A stretch of 64,000 nt of DNA from Kocuria turfanensis (GTDB taxonomy: Bacteria; Actinomycetota; Actinomycetes; Actinomycetales; Micrococcaceae), in the NCBI RefSeq assembly GCF_001580365.1, contig NZ_CP014480.1, positions 1,427,008 through 1,491,007 of the forward strand, in the 5' to 3' direction. Numbering within the stretch: the first letter of the stretch is position 1; each line of letters opens with the position of its first letter. The notes beneath the pieces are model-generated. The model saw nothing but the letters and a program-made list of their open reading frames with translations. It was not told where the DNA came from and made no database searches. The position numbers and the translations under genes were made by a program. Shown here one piece after another: positions 42,984-54,280 of this stretch.

Positions 42984-43964
42984 TCAGTACTCCGGCGGCC
43001 CGGCCACCTCGAAGAAGCCGCCCTGCGGGTCGAAGGATCGGCCGGTGAGCCGCTCGAACGCCTCGACGTAGCGGGCCCGGGTCTTCTCCACGACGTCGTC
43101 CGGCAGCTGCGGCACCGGGCCCGTCCCCGTCCACCCGGACTCGTCCGAGCGCAGCCAGTCCCGCACGTACTGCTTGTCGAAGGACGGCTGGGCCTTCCCC
43201 GGCGCGTAGGTCTCCGCGTCCCAGAAGCGGGAGGAGTCGGGGGTGAGCACCTCGTCGCCCAGGGTGATGGCGCCGCGGTAGGAGTCCAGCCCGAACTCGA
43301 CCTTGGTGTCCGCCACGATGATCCCGCGCTCGCGGGCGATCTCCTCGGCGGCGCCGTAGATCGTCAGCGTGAGCTCGCGCAGCCGGTCGGCCACGGCGCG
43401 GCCCACCACGTCGGCCATCTCCTGGAACGTGATGGGCAGGTCGTGCTCGCCCACCTCCGCCTTGCCGGTCGGGGTGAAGATCGGCTCGGCCAGCCGGGAG
43501 CCGTCCACGAGCCCCTCGGGCAGCCGGATCCCGCAGACCTCCCCGGTCTCCCGGTAGTCCTTGAGCCCCGAGCCCGTCAGGTAGCCGCGGGCGATGCACT
43601 CGACCGGGAACATCGAGAGGTTCTTGCAGACCACGGCGCGGCCCCGGACGGACTCGGGCACGTCGGTGGTGAGCACGTGGTTGGGCACTTCGGCGAGCTG
43701 CTCGAACCACCACAGGGACAGCTGCGTGAGGATCTTGCCCTTGTCCGGGATCAGCGTGGGGACGACCTCGTCGAACGCGCTGATCCGGTCCGTGGCCACC
43801 ACCAGGACGGAGCCCGCCCGGTACTCGGCGTTGTCGTGGATCGCCACCCCCGTGGCCCGCAGCTGCGACTCCTCGGGGACGTAGAGCTCCCGGACCTTGC
43901 CCGAGTAGATGTGGGTCCACCCGGGGATCTGCGGTGGGGTGGTGACGGTGCTCTGCTCGCTCAT
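42984..43964 (-). CDS. purC: SAICAR synthase (phosphoribosylaminoimidazole-succinocarboxamide synthase)
   Basis: Purine synthesis step joining CAIR and aspartate. The protein has 326 residues, the longer form common in actinobacteria and eukaryotes. IYSGKVRELY, DRISAFDEVVPTLIPDKG, VECIARGYLTGSG and IIVADTKVEFGLD are the family signatures. The ATG overlaps the purD stop (ATGA), so purD and purC are co-translated. Confidence 0.97.
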   Translation of the reverse strand: MSEQSTVTTPPQIPGWTHIYSGKVRELYVPEESQLRATGVAIHDNAEYRAGSVLVVATDRISAFDEVVPTLIPDKGKILTQLSLWWFEQLAEVPNHVLTTDVPESVRGRAVVCKNLSMFPVECIARGYLTGSGLKDYRETGEVCGIRLPEGLVDGSRLAEPIFTPTGKAEVGEHDLPITFQEMADVVGRAVADRLRELTLTIYGAAEEIARERGIIVADTKVEFGLDSYRGAITLGDEVLTPDSSRFWDAETYAPGKAQPSFDKQYVRDWLRSDESGWTGTGPVPQLPDDVVEKTRARYVEAFERLTGRSFDPQGGFFEVAGPPEY

Positions 43965-45283
43965 GCCTGCTCCTGCCGGGGACGGGGGTCGGAGACGCTG
44001 GGGACCGTGATCAGGCCCCGGGCGGCCTTCAGGGCGATGTCGGTGCGGTGCTGGGAGCCTTCCAGCTCGACCAGCTCCACCCCGCGGTAGGCGCGCTCGC
44101 GGGCGGCCTCCAGGTCCGCGCCGAGGGCGACGACGGCGAGCACGCGCCCGCCGGCGGAGACGGTCCGCCCGGCGTGCTGGCCCTCGCCGGCCACCGCGGT
44201 GCCGGCGTGGACCACGTGCACGCCCTCGAGCGCCTCGGCCTGCTCCAGCCCGCCGATCGGATCGCCCCGGCGGGGGGTGTCCGGGTAGTCCTGCGCGGCG
44301 ACGACGACGGCGACGGCCGACTCCGGGCGCCAGCGCAGCCGCTCGGCCTCGTCGAGCCGGCCGGCCGCGGCGTCGAGCAGCAGCCGGCCGAGCGGGGTGG
44401 CGAGCCGGGCCAGCACGGCCTGCGTCTCCGGGTCGCCGAAGCGGGCGTTGAACTCGATCACGCGCAGTCCGCGGCTGGTCATGGCCAGCCCGCAGTACAG
44501 CACGCCCACGAAGGGCGTGCCCCGGCGGCGCATCTCGTCGACCGTGGGGCGGGCCACCCGCTCCACGACCTCGTCCACGAAGCCCTCCGGCAGCCACGGC
44601 AGCGGCGTGTAGGCGCCCATCCCGCCGGTGTTGGGGCCCTCGTCGTCGTCACGGATCCGCTTGAAGTCCTGGGCCGGGCTCAGCGGGATCACCCGGGAGC
44701 CGTCGGTGAGCACGAACAGGGACACCTCGGGGCCGTCGAGGAACTCCTCGACCACCACGGACCCGCCCGCCGCGAAGCAGGCGGCGGCGTGCTCGAGGGC
44801 TGCCGCGCGGTCGGAGGTGACGACCACGCCCTTGCCGGCGGCGAGCCCGTCGTCCTTGACGACGTAGGGGGCGCCGAAGGTGTCGAGGGCGTCGGCGGCC
44901 TCCTCCTCGGTGGTGGCCACCCGGGCCATCGCGGTGGGCACACCGGCCGCGGCCATGACCTCCTTGGCGAAGGCCTTCGAGCCCTCGAGCCGTGCCGCGG
45001 CCTGCGAGGGGCCGAAGACGGGGAAGCCCGCCGCGCGCAGGGCGTCGGCCACGCCAGCGACCAGGGGCGCTTCGGGGCCGATCACGACTAGGTCGGCGGC
45101 GAGCTCGCGGGCGAGGGCCGTGGCCGCCGCAGGGTCGTCGGCGTCCACGGCGTGGACCGGGACGAGCTGCGCGATGCCTGCGTTGCCCGGCGCGCAGTGC
45201 ACCTGCGCGACCTCGGGATCTGCCAGCAGTGCGCGGATGATTGCGTGTTCGCGGCCTCCGGGGCCCAGTACCAGAACCTTCAC
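43961..45283 (-). CDS. purD: Phosphoribosylamine-glycine ligase (GAR synthetase)
   Basis: Second step of purine synthesis, an ATP-grasp enzyme of 440 residues. VLVLGPGGREHAI at the N-terminus, KDDGLAAGKGVVV and RFGDPETQAVL in the ATP-grasp part are diagnostic. It starts with GTG at 45283 and heads the purD-purC operon. It is divergent from the lipoprotein gene; no riboswitch is visible upstream. Confidence 0.97.
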   Translation of the reverse strand: MKVLVLGPGGREHAIIRALLADPEVAQVHCAPGNAGIAQLVPVHAVDADDPAAATALARELAADLVVIGPEAPLVAGVADALRAAGFPVFGPSQAAARLEGSKAFAKEVMAAAGVPTAMARVATTEEEAADALDTFGAPYVVKDDGLAAGKGVVVTSDRAAALEHAAACFAAGGSVVVEEFLDGPEVSLFVLTDGSRVIPLSPAQDFKRIRDDDEGPNTGGMGAYTPLPWLPEGFVDEVVERVARPTVDEMRRRGTPFVGVLYCGLAMTSRGLRVIEFNARFGDPETQAVLARLATPLGRLLLDAAAGRLDEAERLRWRPESAVAVVVAAQDYPDTPRRGDPIGGLEQAEALEGVHVVHAGTAVAGEGQHAGRTVSAGGRVLAVVALGADLEAARERAYRGVELVELEGSQHRTDIALKAARGLITVPSVSDPRPRQEQA

Positions 45284-45451
45284 GCCCTCAGGCTAGTGGT
45301 CGGCGGCGGCTTCTGACACATCGTCGCCGCCGGCGCAAGCCGACCCTCCAGTATAGGTAAGTGACCTGATGTTTGTCTCACAGTTTCCGCACGGTGGCGA
45401 CTTCCTCGGACATCCCCCTGGTGAGCCGGATCGCAGTCCTACCGTGGAGGC

Positions 45452-45745
45452 ATGAGCACGCAGAGACGACTCACCGCAGCATCCGCCGCCGCGGCCCTCG
45501 GCCTCTTCCTGGCCGGCTGCGACAACACCGAGACGGAGGAGACCCCGGAGGCCCCCGCGGAGACCACCACCGCGCCGATGGAGGAGGCGACGACCGCGCC
45601 CACCACCGGGCAGACCGGCATGGGCGACGACGCCACCACCGACACGGGCGCCGAGGGCACCTCGCCCGAGGGCAATGCGGGCGGTGACGCCGGCGGCGCG
45701 GGCACCGGGGCGGACACCGACGCCGAGGCCGGCACCGACAACTGA
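45452..45745 (+). CDS. Small Thr/Gly/Asp-rich lipoprotein
   Basis: A 97-residue precursor. The signal peptide ends in the lipobox LAGC (Cys about 24). The rest is low-complexity Glu/Thr/Ala/Gly/Asp without a recognisable fold, so a disordered surface-exposed acidic tail anchored to the membrane is expected. GGAGG lies a few bases before the ATG. Function unknown. Confidence 0.75.
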   Translation: MSTQRRLTAASAAAALGLFLAGCDNTETEETPEAPAETTTAPMEEATTAPTTGQTGMGDDATTDTGAEGTSPEGNAGGDAGGAGTGADTDAEAGTDN

Positions 45746-45811
45746 CCCCGGCGCGCCGGGGCCGTCCCGGAGCGGCCCGGGCGCGCCCGTCCCGGCTGAC
45801 ATACTGGGCGG

Positions 45812-46843
45812 ATGCAGACCTTCACCTCGGACCGTGCCGTGGACCTCGCGGTGATCGAGCGCAGCGGCTTCGTCGAGTCCCGCCACCGCGGCTCCGCCGC
45901 GGTCCTGGACCCGGACGGGAACGTGGCCGTGGCGCTGGGCGACATCGGCACCCCGATCTTCCCCCGCTCCACGCTCAAGCCGTTCCAGACGATCGCCTCG
46001 ATGAAGGCCGGGGTCCCGCTGCGCGGCGCCCAGGTGGCCATCGCCTCGGCCTCCCACATCGGCTCCTTCGAGCAGCTGGGCGCCGTCAGCTCCATCCTCG
46101 AGGCCTCCGGGCTGACCGAGGAGGCGCTGCAGTGCCCGCCGGACTGGCCCGAGGACGAGGAGGTCCGTGCGGAGCTCCTGCGGGCGGGGCGGGGGAAGAC
46201 CCGGATCTGCATGAACTGCTCCGGCAAGCACGCCGCGTTCCTGTGGGCGTGCACCGAGAACGACTGGCCCACGGACAGCTACCTGGACCCGGAGCACCCG
46301 CTGCAGCGGACCGTGCTCGAGACCGTCGAGGAGTTCTCCGGCGAGCGCGTCGCCCACGTCGGCGTGGACGGCTGCGGGGCGCCCCTGGCGGCGATCTCGC
46401 TCACCGGCCTCGCCCGCGCCTACTCGACCCTCGGCCGCGCCGCGGGCAACCTCGACGCCGACGCCCGGGCCGCCACGGTGGCCCAGTGCATGCTCGACTA
46501 CCCCGAGTTCGTGCACGGGCCCGGCAGGTACAACACCGTGGTCATGGAGGAGCTCGACGTCGTGGCCAAGCTGGGGGCCGAGGGCGTGCTCGCGATCGGC
46601 ACCCGGGCCGGCTGGTCGGTGGCGCTCAAGGTGCTCGACGGCAGCTCCCGCGCCAACGCGCTCATCGGGCTGAGCCTGCTGGCCCACGCCGGGGCCGTGC
46701 CCGTCCCGGCTGCCGCCGCGGTGATCGGCCGGGTGGTGCGCCCGATCATGGGCGCCGCCCGCCCGGTGGGCCGGATCCGGGCGGCGGACCCGCTCCTGGA
46801 GCTTCTGGGCCCGGACCTGGCCCGGGCGCTCGGGCAGGAGTAG
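45812..46843 (+). CDS. Asparaginase (PF06089, thermolabile Rhizobium type)
   Basis: A 343-residue protein with the type-III asparaginase motifs: SRHRGSAAVL, FPRSTLKPFQ (conserved Ser/Lys), MNCSGKHAAFLWAC and GVDGCGAPL. The Ser-Lys tandem and the zinc-binding cysteine region of this family are all present. It releases ammonia from L-asparagine in the cytosol. It is followed after 4 bp by the small SCP-like gene, so they are co-transcribed. Confidence 0.88.
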   Translation: MQTFTSDRAVDLAVIERSGFVESRHRGSAAVLDPDGNVAVALGDIGTPIFPRSTLKPFQTIASMKAGVPLRGAQVAIASASHIGSFEQLGAVSSILEASGLTEEALQCPPDWPEDEEVRAELLRAGRGKTRICMNCSGKHAAFLWACTENDWPTDSYLDPEHPLQRTVLETVEEFSGERVAHVGVDGCGAPLAAISLTGLARAYSTLGRAAGNLDADARAATVAQCMLDYPEFVHGPGRYNTVVMEELDVVAKLGAEGVLAIGTRAGWSVALKVLDGSSRANALIGLSLLAHAGAVPVPAAAAVIGRVVRPIMGAARPVGRIRAADPLLELLGPDLARALGQE

Positions 46844-46847
46844 CGCC

Positions 46848-47213
46848 GTGGCCCGCCGGCGCATCGACCCCGCGGACGGGGTCCTCGCCCTGGACGCCTG
46901 GCGTGCGGACCCGGCCGCCGCCGCCCGGCCCACCGTGGCCACGGCCGTGCGCTACAGCCTCGAGGAGCTGGCGGAGCGGCGTCCCGGCAACAGCGTGGAG
47001 GTGCGGGTCCCGCCCTTCGGCGTGACCCAGTGCGTGGCCGGGCCCCGGCACACCCGCGGCACCCCGCCCAACGTCGTCGAGACCGACGCCGGCACCTGGC
47101 TGGGCCTGGTCACCGGTGCCCTGTCCTGGCCCGAGGCCGTGGCCGCGGGTGCGGTTGTGGCCTCGGGCACACGGACCGATCTGGCGGACGCCCTCCCCCT
47201 CTTTCCCCGGTAG
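46848..47213 (+). CDS. Sterol-carrier-family-like protein
   Basis: A 121-residue protein (GTG start) resembling the small actinobacterial 'bacterial SCP orthologue' proteins found next to purF. RYSLEELAERRPGNSVEVRVPPFGVTQC and DAGTWLGLVTGALSWPEAVAAG suggest the SCP-2 fold, which binds hydrophobic ligands. The function is unproven. It lies between the asparaginase and a membrane-protein gene. Confidence 0.7.
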   Translation: MARRRIDPADGVLALDAWRADPAAAARPTVATAVRYSLEELAERRPGNSVEVRVPPFGVTQCVAGPRHTRGTPPNVVETDAGTWLGLVTGALSWPEAVAAGAVVASGTRTDLADALPLFPR

Positions 47214-47223
47214 CCTTGAGGGC

Positions 47224-47664
47224 ATGACCTCCGCACCATCCCCCTCCTCGCGCCCGCCCGCGCGGAAGTGGCCGCGCCGGCGCCGCCGGCCCACGGCCGT
47301 GCCGCTCGCCGCGGCCGGCAGCCAGCAGATGACGCTGCGCCGCGCGCCCAACATCTGGGCGTTCGTGGTGCTCGGCGGTGTCGTCGGCGTCGTCGTGGGC
47401 GTGCTGGTCGGCCTGGCCGGCGGGGAGAGCGCCCAGTTCACCCAGGGAGCCGTGGTCATGTTCATGGTCTCGGTCTTCGCCGTCGTCGGCCTGGCCGCCG
47501 GGGCGGTCGTGGCCCTCATGCTGGACCGCCTGTCGGTGGCCCGCGCGCGGGCGGTGACGACCGAGGTCGTGGGCGAGGACGACCCCGCGGCCCCGCAGGA
47601 CGCGGCCCCGGAAGCCGCGGACCCGGAGGCCGAGGATCCGCGGCCCACCGACCCCCGAGCGTGA
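47224..47664 (+). CDS. Two-helix membrane protein of unknown function
   Basis: A 146-residue protein: an Arg/Pro-rich N-terminus, two hydrophobic helices (about 45-68 and 75-98) and an acidic Asp/Glu/Ala/Pro tail. Both ends are probably cytoplasmic. The ATG at 47224 has GAG upstream. It precedes purF by 15 bp, and similar small membrane proteins occupy this place in related genomes. Confidence 0.7.
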   Translation: MTSAPSPSSRPPARKWPRRRRRPTAVPLAAAGSQQMTLRRAPNIWAFVVLGGVVGVVVGVLVGLAGGESAQFTQGAVVMFMVSVFAVVGLAAGAVVALMLDRLSVARARAVTTEVVGEDDPAAPQDAAPEAADPEAEDPRPTDPRA

Positions 47665-47679
47665 GAGAAGCTGATCGAC

Positions 47680-49449
47680 GTGGTTCACCCTGACGGACAA
47701 CTCAGCCACGACCTGCTCCCCGGAGAGAAGGGCCCCCAGGACGCGTGCGGCGTGTTCGGCGTGTGGGCCCCCGGGGAGGAGGTCGCGAAGCTGGCCTACT
47801 ACGGCCTCTACGCGCTGCAGCACCGCGGCCAGGAGTCGGCCGGCATCGCCGCCAGCGACGGGGAGCGCATCGCCGTCTACAAGGACATGGGCCTGGTCTC
47901 CCAGGTCTTCGACGAGACGACCCTCAACACCCTCACCGGGCACCTGGCCGTGGGCCACTGCCGGTACTCCACCACGGGCGGCTCCCACTGGGCCAACGCG
48001 CAGCCCACCCTGGGTGCCACCCCGCACGGGACCGTGGCACTGGCGCACAACGGCAACCTCACCAACTCGGCCGAGCTCTACGACAACCTCATCGACAAGT
48101 CCGGCTTCCCCTCGCGCGGCGAGATGGCGCAGGGCAACACCACGGACACCGCCCTGGTCACCGCGCTGCTGGCCGAGCACCCGCACGGCTCCCTCGAGGA
48201 CGCCGCCATGCAGCTGCTCCCCCAGCTCGTGGGCTCCTTCTGCCTGGCGTTCATGGACGAGCACACCCTCTACGCGGCCCGCGACCCGCAGGGCATCCGC
48301 CCGCTGGTCCTCGGCCGGCTGGACCGGGGCTGGGTGGTCGCCTCGGAGACCGCGGCCCTGGACATCGTGGGTGCCTCCCTGGTCCGGGAGATCGAGCCCG
48401 GCGAGTTCGTGGCCATCGACGAGCACGGCCTGCGCTCGCAGCGCTTCGCCGAGACCCGCCGTGCGGCGTGCGTCTTCGAGTACGTGTACCTGGCCCGCCC
48501 GGACACCACCATCAACGGCCGCTCCGTGTACGAGTCCCGCGTGGAGATGGGCCGCCGGCTGGCCCGGGAGCACCGGGTCGAGGCCGATCTGGTCATGCCG
48601 ACCCCCGAGTCCGGGACCCCCGCCGCCATCGGCTACGCCGAGGAGTCCGGGATCCCCTTCGGCAACGGCCTGGTCAAGAACGCCTACGTGGGCCGGACCT
48701 TCATCCAGCCCTCGGACACCATCCGCCAGCTGGGGATCCGGCTCAAGCTCAACCCGCTGAAGTCGGTGGTGGCGGGCAAGCGCCTGGTCGTCATCGACGA
48801 CTCGATCGTGCGCGGCAACACCCAGCGCGCGCTCATCCGGATGCTGCGCGAGGCCGGGGCCGCGGAGATCCACGTGCGGATCTCCTCCCCGCCCATCAAG
48901 TGGCCGTGCTTCTACGGCATCGACTTCGCCTCGCGCGCGGAGCTGATCGCCAACGGCCTGGGGGTCGAGGAGATCCGGGCGTCCCTGGGCGCGGACTCCC
49001 TCGGCTACATCTCCGAGGACGGCATGGTCTCGGCCACCCGGCAGGAGCGTGCCGAGCTGTGCACGGCCTGCTTCTCCGGGACGTACCCCACCCGCCTGCC
49101 GGACGCGGACAAGCTGGGCAAGAACGTCTTCGAGGCCCGCACGCCGGTGGACTCCTCGCCCCGGCGGGAGCCGGGCGGGCCGTCCGTGGCCCAGCGGCCC
49201 GAGCACGCCTCCGCCGTCTCCATCGACACCCGGCCCTCCTCCGACGACGGCCTGTCCCGCCGGGCGGCCGGGCGCACCCGCATCTCCGACCAGGACCCGG
49301 GCGTGCAGGAGGGCTCCACGGGCTGCGACCCGGGGCCGGACTCCGACCTCGAGGACCTGCTGCTGCCCGAGGACCGGGTGCCGGCCGGGCCCGGGACCCC
49401 CTCTGCCGCCCAGCCCGCCACCCAGCCCGAGACCGCGAAGGACGCCTGA
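47680..49449 (+). CDS. purF: Amidophosphoribosyltransferase with C-terminal extension
   Basis: First committed purine step: PRPP plus glutamine to phosphoribosylamine. The protein has 589 residues. A propeptide of about 22 residues precedes the N-terminal nucleophile cysteine (DACGVFGVWAPG). The PRPP loop is VVIDDSIVRGNTQR. Late cysteines (ELCTACFSG) fit an Fe-S type PurF. The enzyme normally ends soon after; here about 95 Pro/Ser/Asp-rich residues follow, unrecognised and probably disordered. GTG start; purM begins 2 bp after the stop. Confidence 0.96.
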   Translation: MVHPDGQLSHDLLPGEKGPQDACGVFGVWAPGEEVAKLAYYGLYALQHRGQESAGIAASDGERIAVYKDMGLVSQVFDETTLNTLTGHLAVGHCRYSTTGGSHWANAQPTLGATPHGTVALAHNGNLTNSAELYDNLIDKSGFPSRGEMAQGNTTDTALVTALLAEHPHGSLEDAAMQLLPQLVGSFCLAFMDEHTLYAARDPQGIRPLVLGRLDRGWVVASETAALDIVGASLVREIEPGEFVAIDEHGLRSQRFAETRRAACVFEYVYLARPDTTINGRSVYESRVEMGRRLAREHRVEADLVMPTPESGTPAAIGYAEESGIPFGNGLVKNAYVGRTFIQPSDTIRQLGIRLKLNPLKSVVAGKRLVVIDDSIVRGNTQRALIRMLREAGAAEIHVRISSPPIKWPCFYGIDFASRAELIANGLGVEEIRASLGADSLGYISEDGMVSATRQERAELCTACFSGTYPTRLPDADKLGKNVFEARTPVDSSPRREPGGPSVAQRPEHASAVSIDTRPSSDDGLSRRAAGRTRISDQDPGVQEGSTGCDPGPDSDLEDLLLPEDRVPAGPGTPSAAQPATQPETAKDA

Positions 49450-49451
49450 CC

Positions 49452-50612
49452 ATGGCCCAGCACCCCTCCTCCACGAACCGCACCGTCACCTACGCCAGCG
49501 CGGGCGTGGACGTCGAGGCCGGCGACCGCGCCGTCGAGCTCATGAAGAGCGCGGTCAAGGCCACGCACACCCCGAACGTGATCGGCGGGGTCGGAGGATT
49601 CGCGGGCCTGTTCGACGTCTCCGAGCTGACGGGCTACCGCAAGCCCTACCTCGCGACCTCCACCGACGGCGTCGGCACGAAGGTCGCGATCGCCCAGACC
49701 CTCGACGTGCACGATACGATCGGCTTCGACCTGGTGGGCATGGTCGTCGACGACATCGTGGTGGTGGGCGCCAAGCCCCTGTTCATGACCGACTACATCG
49801 CCACGGGACGGGTGGTGCCCGAGCGGATCGCCGACATCGTGCGCGGCATCGCCGCCGCCTGCGAGCAGGCGGGCACCGCGCTGGTGGGCGGGGAGACCGC
49901 CGAGCACCCGGGACTGCTGCGCCCGGACGAGTACGACGTGGCGGGGGCGGCCACCGGCGTGGTCGAGGCCGACGAGCTGCTGGGCCCGGACCGGGTGCGC
50001 GCCGGGGACGTGGTCATCGGCATGGCCTCCTCCGGGCTGCACTCCAACGGCTACTCCCTGGTGCGCAAGGTCATCAACGTGGCCGGCTGGTCCCTGGACC
50101 GGCAGGTCAGCGAGCTCGGCCGGACCCTGGGCGAGGAGCTGCTCGAGCCCACCCGCGTGTACGCCGCCGACGTCCTGGACCTCGCGGCCGCCTTCCCCGT
50201 CAACGGCCCGGACCGCACCACCGGCCACGGCGTGCGCGGCTTCAGCCACGTCACCGGCGGCGGGCTCGCCGCGAACCTCGCCCGGGTGCTGCCCGCCGGC
50301 CTCGAGGCGACCGTGGACCGCTCCACCTGGGAGCTGCCCGCGGTCTTCCAGCTGATCAGCCAGCTCGGCAACGTCCCGCTGCCCGACCTCGAGCGGACCC
50401 TCAACCTGGGCGTGGGGATGGTCGCGATCGTCGACCCGGCCGTGGCCGAGGACGCCGTCGCCCACCTCGCCGCCCGCGGGCTGAGCGCGTGGGTCATGGG
50501 CACCGTGGCCGAGATCGACCCCGCCGCCGAGCACGACGGCCCCGACTGGGTGCAGGGCGCCAAGGGCGTGGACGGCGGCGCGGTGCGCATGGTCAGCGCC
50601 TACGCCGGCTGA
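49452..50612 (+). CDS. purM: AIR synthetase (phosphoribosylformylglycinamidine cyclo-ligase)
   Basis: Closes the imidazole ring of purines using ATP. The protein has 386 residues. STDGVGTKVAIAQ, MVVDDIVVVGAKPLFMTDYI, GGETAEHPG and FSHVTGGGLAANLARVLP are the family motifs. It sits 2 bp after purF and is followed by a strong terminator, so purF-purM form the end of the operon. Confidence 0.97.
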   Translation: MAQHPSSTNRTVTYASAGVDVEAGDRAVELMKSAVKATHTPNVIGGVGGFAGLFDVSELTGYRKPYLATSTDGVGTKVAIAQTLDVHDTIGFDLVGMVVDDIVVVGAKPLFMTDYIATGRVVPERIADIVRGIAAACEQAGTALVGGETAEHPGLLRPDEYDVAGAATGVVEADELLGPDRVRAGDVVIGMASSGLHSNGYSLVRKVINVAGWSLDRQVSELGRTLGEELLEPTRVYAADVLDLAAAFPVNGPDRTTGHGVRGFSHVTGGGLAANLARVLPAGLEATVDRSTWELPAVFQLISQLGNVPLPDLERTLNLGVGMVAIVDPAVAEDAVAHLAARGLSAWVMGTVAEIDPAAEHDGPDWVQGAKGVDGGAVRMVSAYAG

Positions 50613-50629
50613 GCGGGCTCCGCAGCACG

Positions 50630-50669
50630 CAGCAGGACCGCCCGAGCGGAAGCCCGGGCGGTCCTGCTG
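50630..50669 (+). terminator. Hairpin terminator after purM
   Basis: A 15-bp perfect stem (CAGCAGGACCGCCCG) with a 10-nt loop, 18 bp after the purM stop. Confidence 0.85.
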
Positions 50670-50795
50670 CTCGACGAGAAGTTCCGGGAGCTCCTCCCGG
50701 GGTGGTCCGGGGTGGTCCGGGAACGCAAAGAAGGTGCTCGTCCTGGACGGGCACCTGTTGCGTGATTCTGTTGAGACGAGCGGAGCTTCCGGCGT

Positions 50796-51020
50796 TTACC
50801 GGCGGTAGTCCTCGTCGTAGTCGTCGGCGTACTTGTCGACGTAGGCCGAGTAGTCGTCCTCGTCCTCCTCGACGGTCTCCTCGACCGGCTCCCGCAGCGG
50901 CGGCATCTGCTCGCTGCCGCGCAGCTCCCGCTGGAGTGCCGTGAGGTCGGTCTGCGGGCTGAAGTACTTCATCTCCCGCGCCTGCCGTGTCGCCTTCGCC
51001 TTTTGACGGCCGCGCCCCAT
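50796..51020 (-). CDS. DUF3073 protein
   Basis: A 74-residue protein. MGRGRQKAKATRQAREMKYF and SPQTDLTALQREL are the DUF3073 signature, confined to actinobacteria. The tail is very acidic (Glu/Asp/Tyr). It is often near purM in this phylum, as here. Function unknown. The ATG at 51020 starts the conserved sequence. Confidence 0.93.
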   Translation of the reverse strand: MGRGRQKAKATRQAREMKYFSPQTDLTALQRELRGSEQMPPLREPVEETVEEDEDDYSAYVDKYADDYDEDYRR

Positions 51021-51218
51021 GGCGTGACCCCCTCTGTCTCTTGGTCCGGACGGCGGCACTCAGGCACAGAGTACGGCCCCGGAAATGTCGTATGAATGGT
51101 TCGTGAGACCAGGGTACATGGTTTGCCGGTCCCTTGCGCCCGCTCCGCCGCGTGCACGGTGGACTGTCGGGAACCTCACGGGAGAGGGCCGGGCCCCGGG
51201 TCCGGAACCGCGCGGGGC

Positions 51219-51251
51219 GGGCCGGGACCGGGTCTCCCCCGGTCCCGGCCC
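51219..51251 (-). terminator. Hairpin terminator after clpB
   Basis: A 13-bp perfect stem (GGGCCGGGACCGG) with a 7-nt loop, 28 bp past the clpB stop. Confidence 0.8.
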
Positions 51252-51278
51252 GTGGCCCGGAACGGCCGCCCCTCGGGC

Positions 51279-53894
<2,616 letters not shown>

Positions 53895-53972
53895 AGCGGC
53901 TCCTTGTGAACGTTCGGGGCGAACCGACCCGGGCGCCTCTCGCCTCGGAGTGCGGTCGGGCAGTTCAGCTAA

Positions 53973-53993
53973 CCTGAGTCTACGTCACTCAAC
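53973..53993. promoter_or_regulatory. HAIR element (HspR operator) before clpB
   Basis: CCTGAGT-N7-ACTCAAC matches 12 of 14 positions of the HspR-associated inverted repeat CTTGAGT-N7-ACTCAAG. HspR itself is not in the window. Confidence 0.8.
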
Positions 53994-54280
53994 TCTGGGC
54001 GGCCAGCACATATTCCCCGGGACGCCGACCCTCCGGCACCGCCTGCAGCCACGCCGTGCGGGGCGCCGGCCTGGCAGGCACTGCACCGCACCGGACGGGG
54101 GCGCTGGTGGTGGCACTCACCGACCGGAGCGACGCCTATCACACGCCCGGCGATTTGTCCAAGATCACACGCCGGAACCCTTGGGCGCCGCCGACTTTCT
54201 CCGTAGTGTCGATGCTTCATCCAGTCCGGCTCGACGACGCGCCTTCCTCCCTGTTCCTGTTCCATCCGGAAGGACCCGCC
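53994..54280. other. Intergenic region before the MFS gene
   Basis: No gene seen. Two direct copies of ATCACACGCC at 54138-54147 and 54164-54173 (26 bp apart) lie about 110-140 bp before the MFS start and could be regulator half-sites. Confidence 0.4.

Noticed and set aside
45284..45451. A purine riboswitch before purD
   Set aside because: No conserved riboswitch core was recognised in this 168-bp divergent gap.
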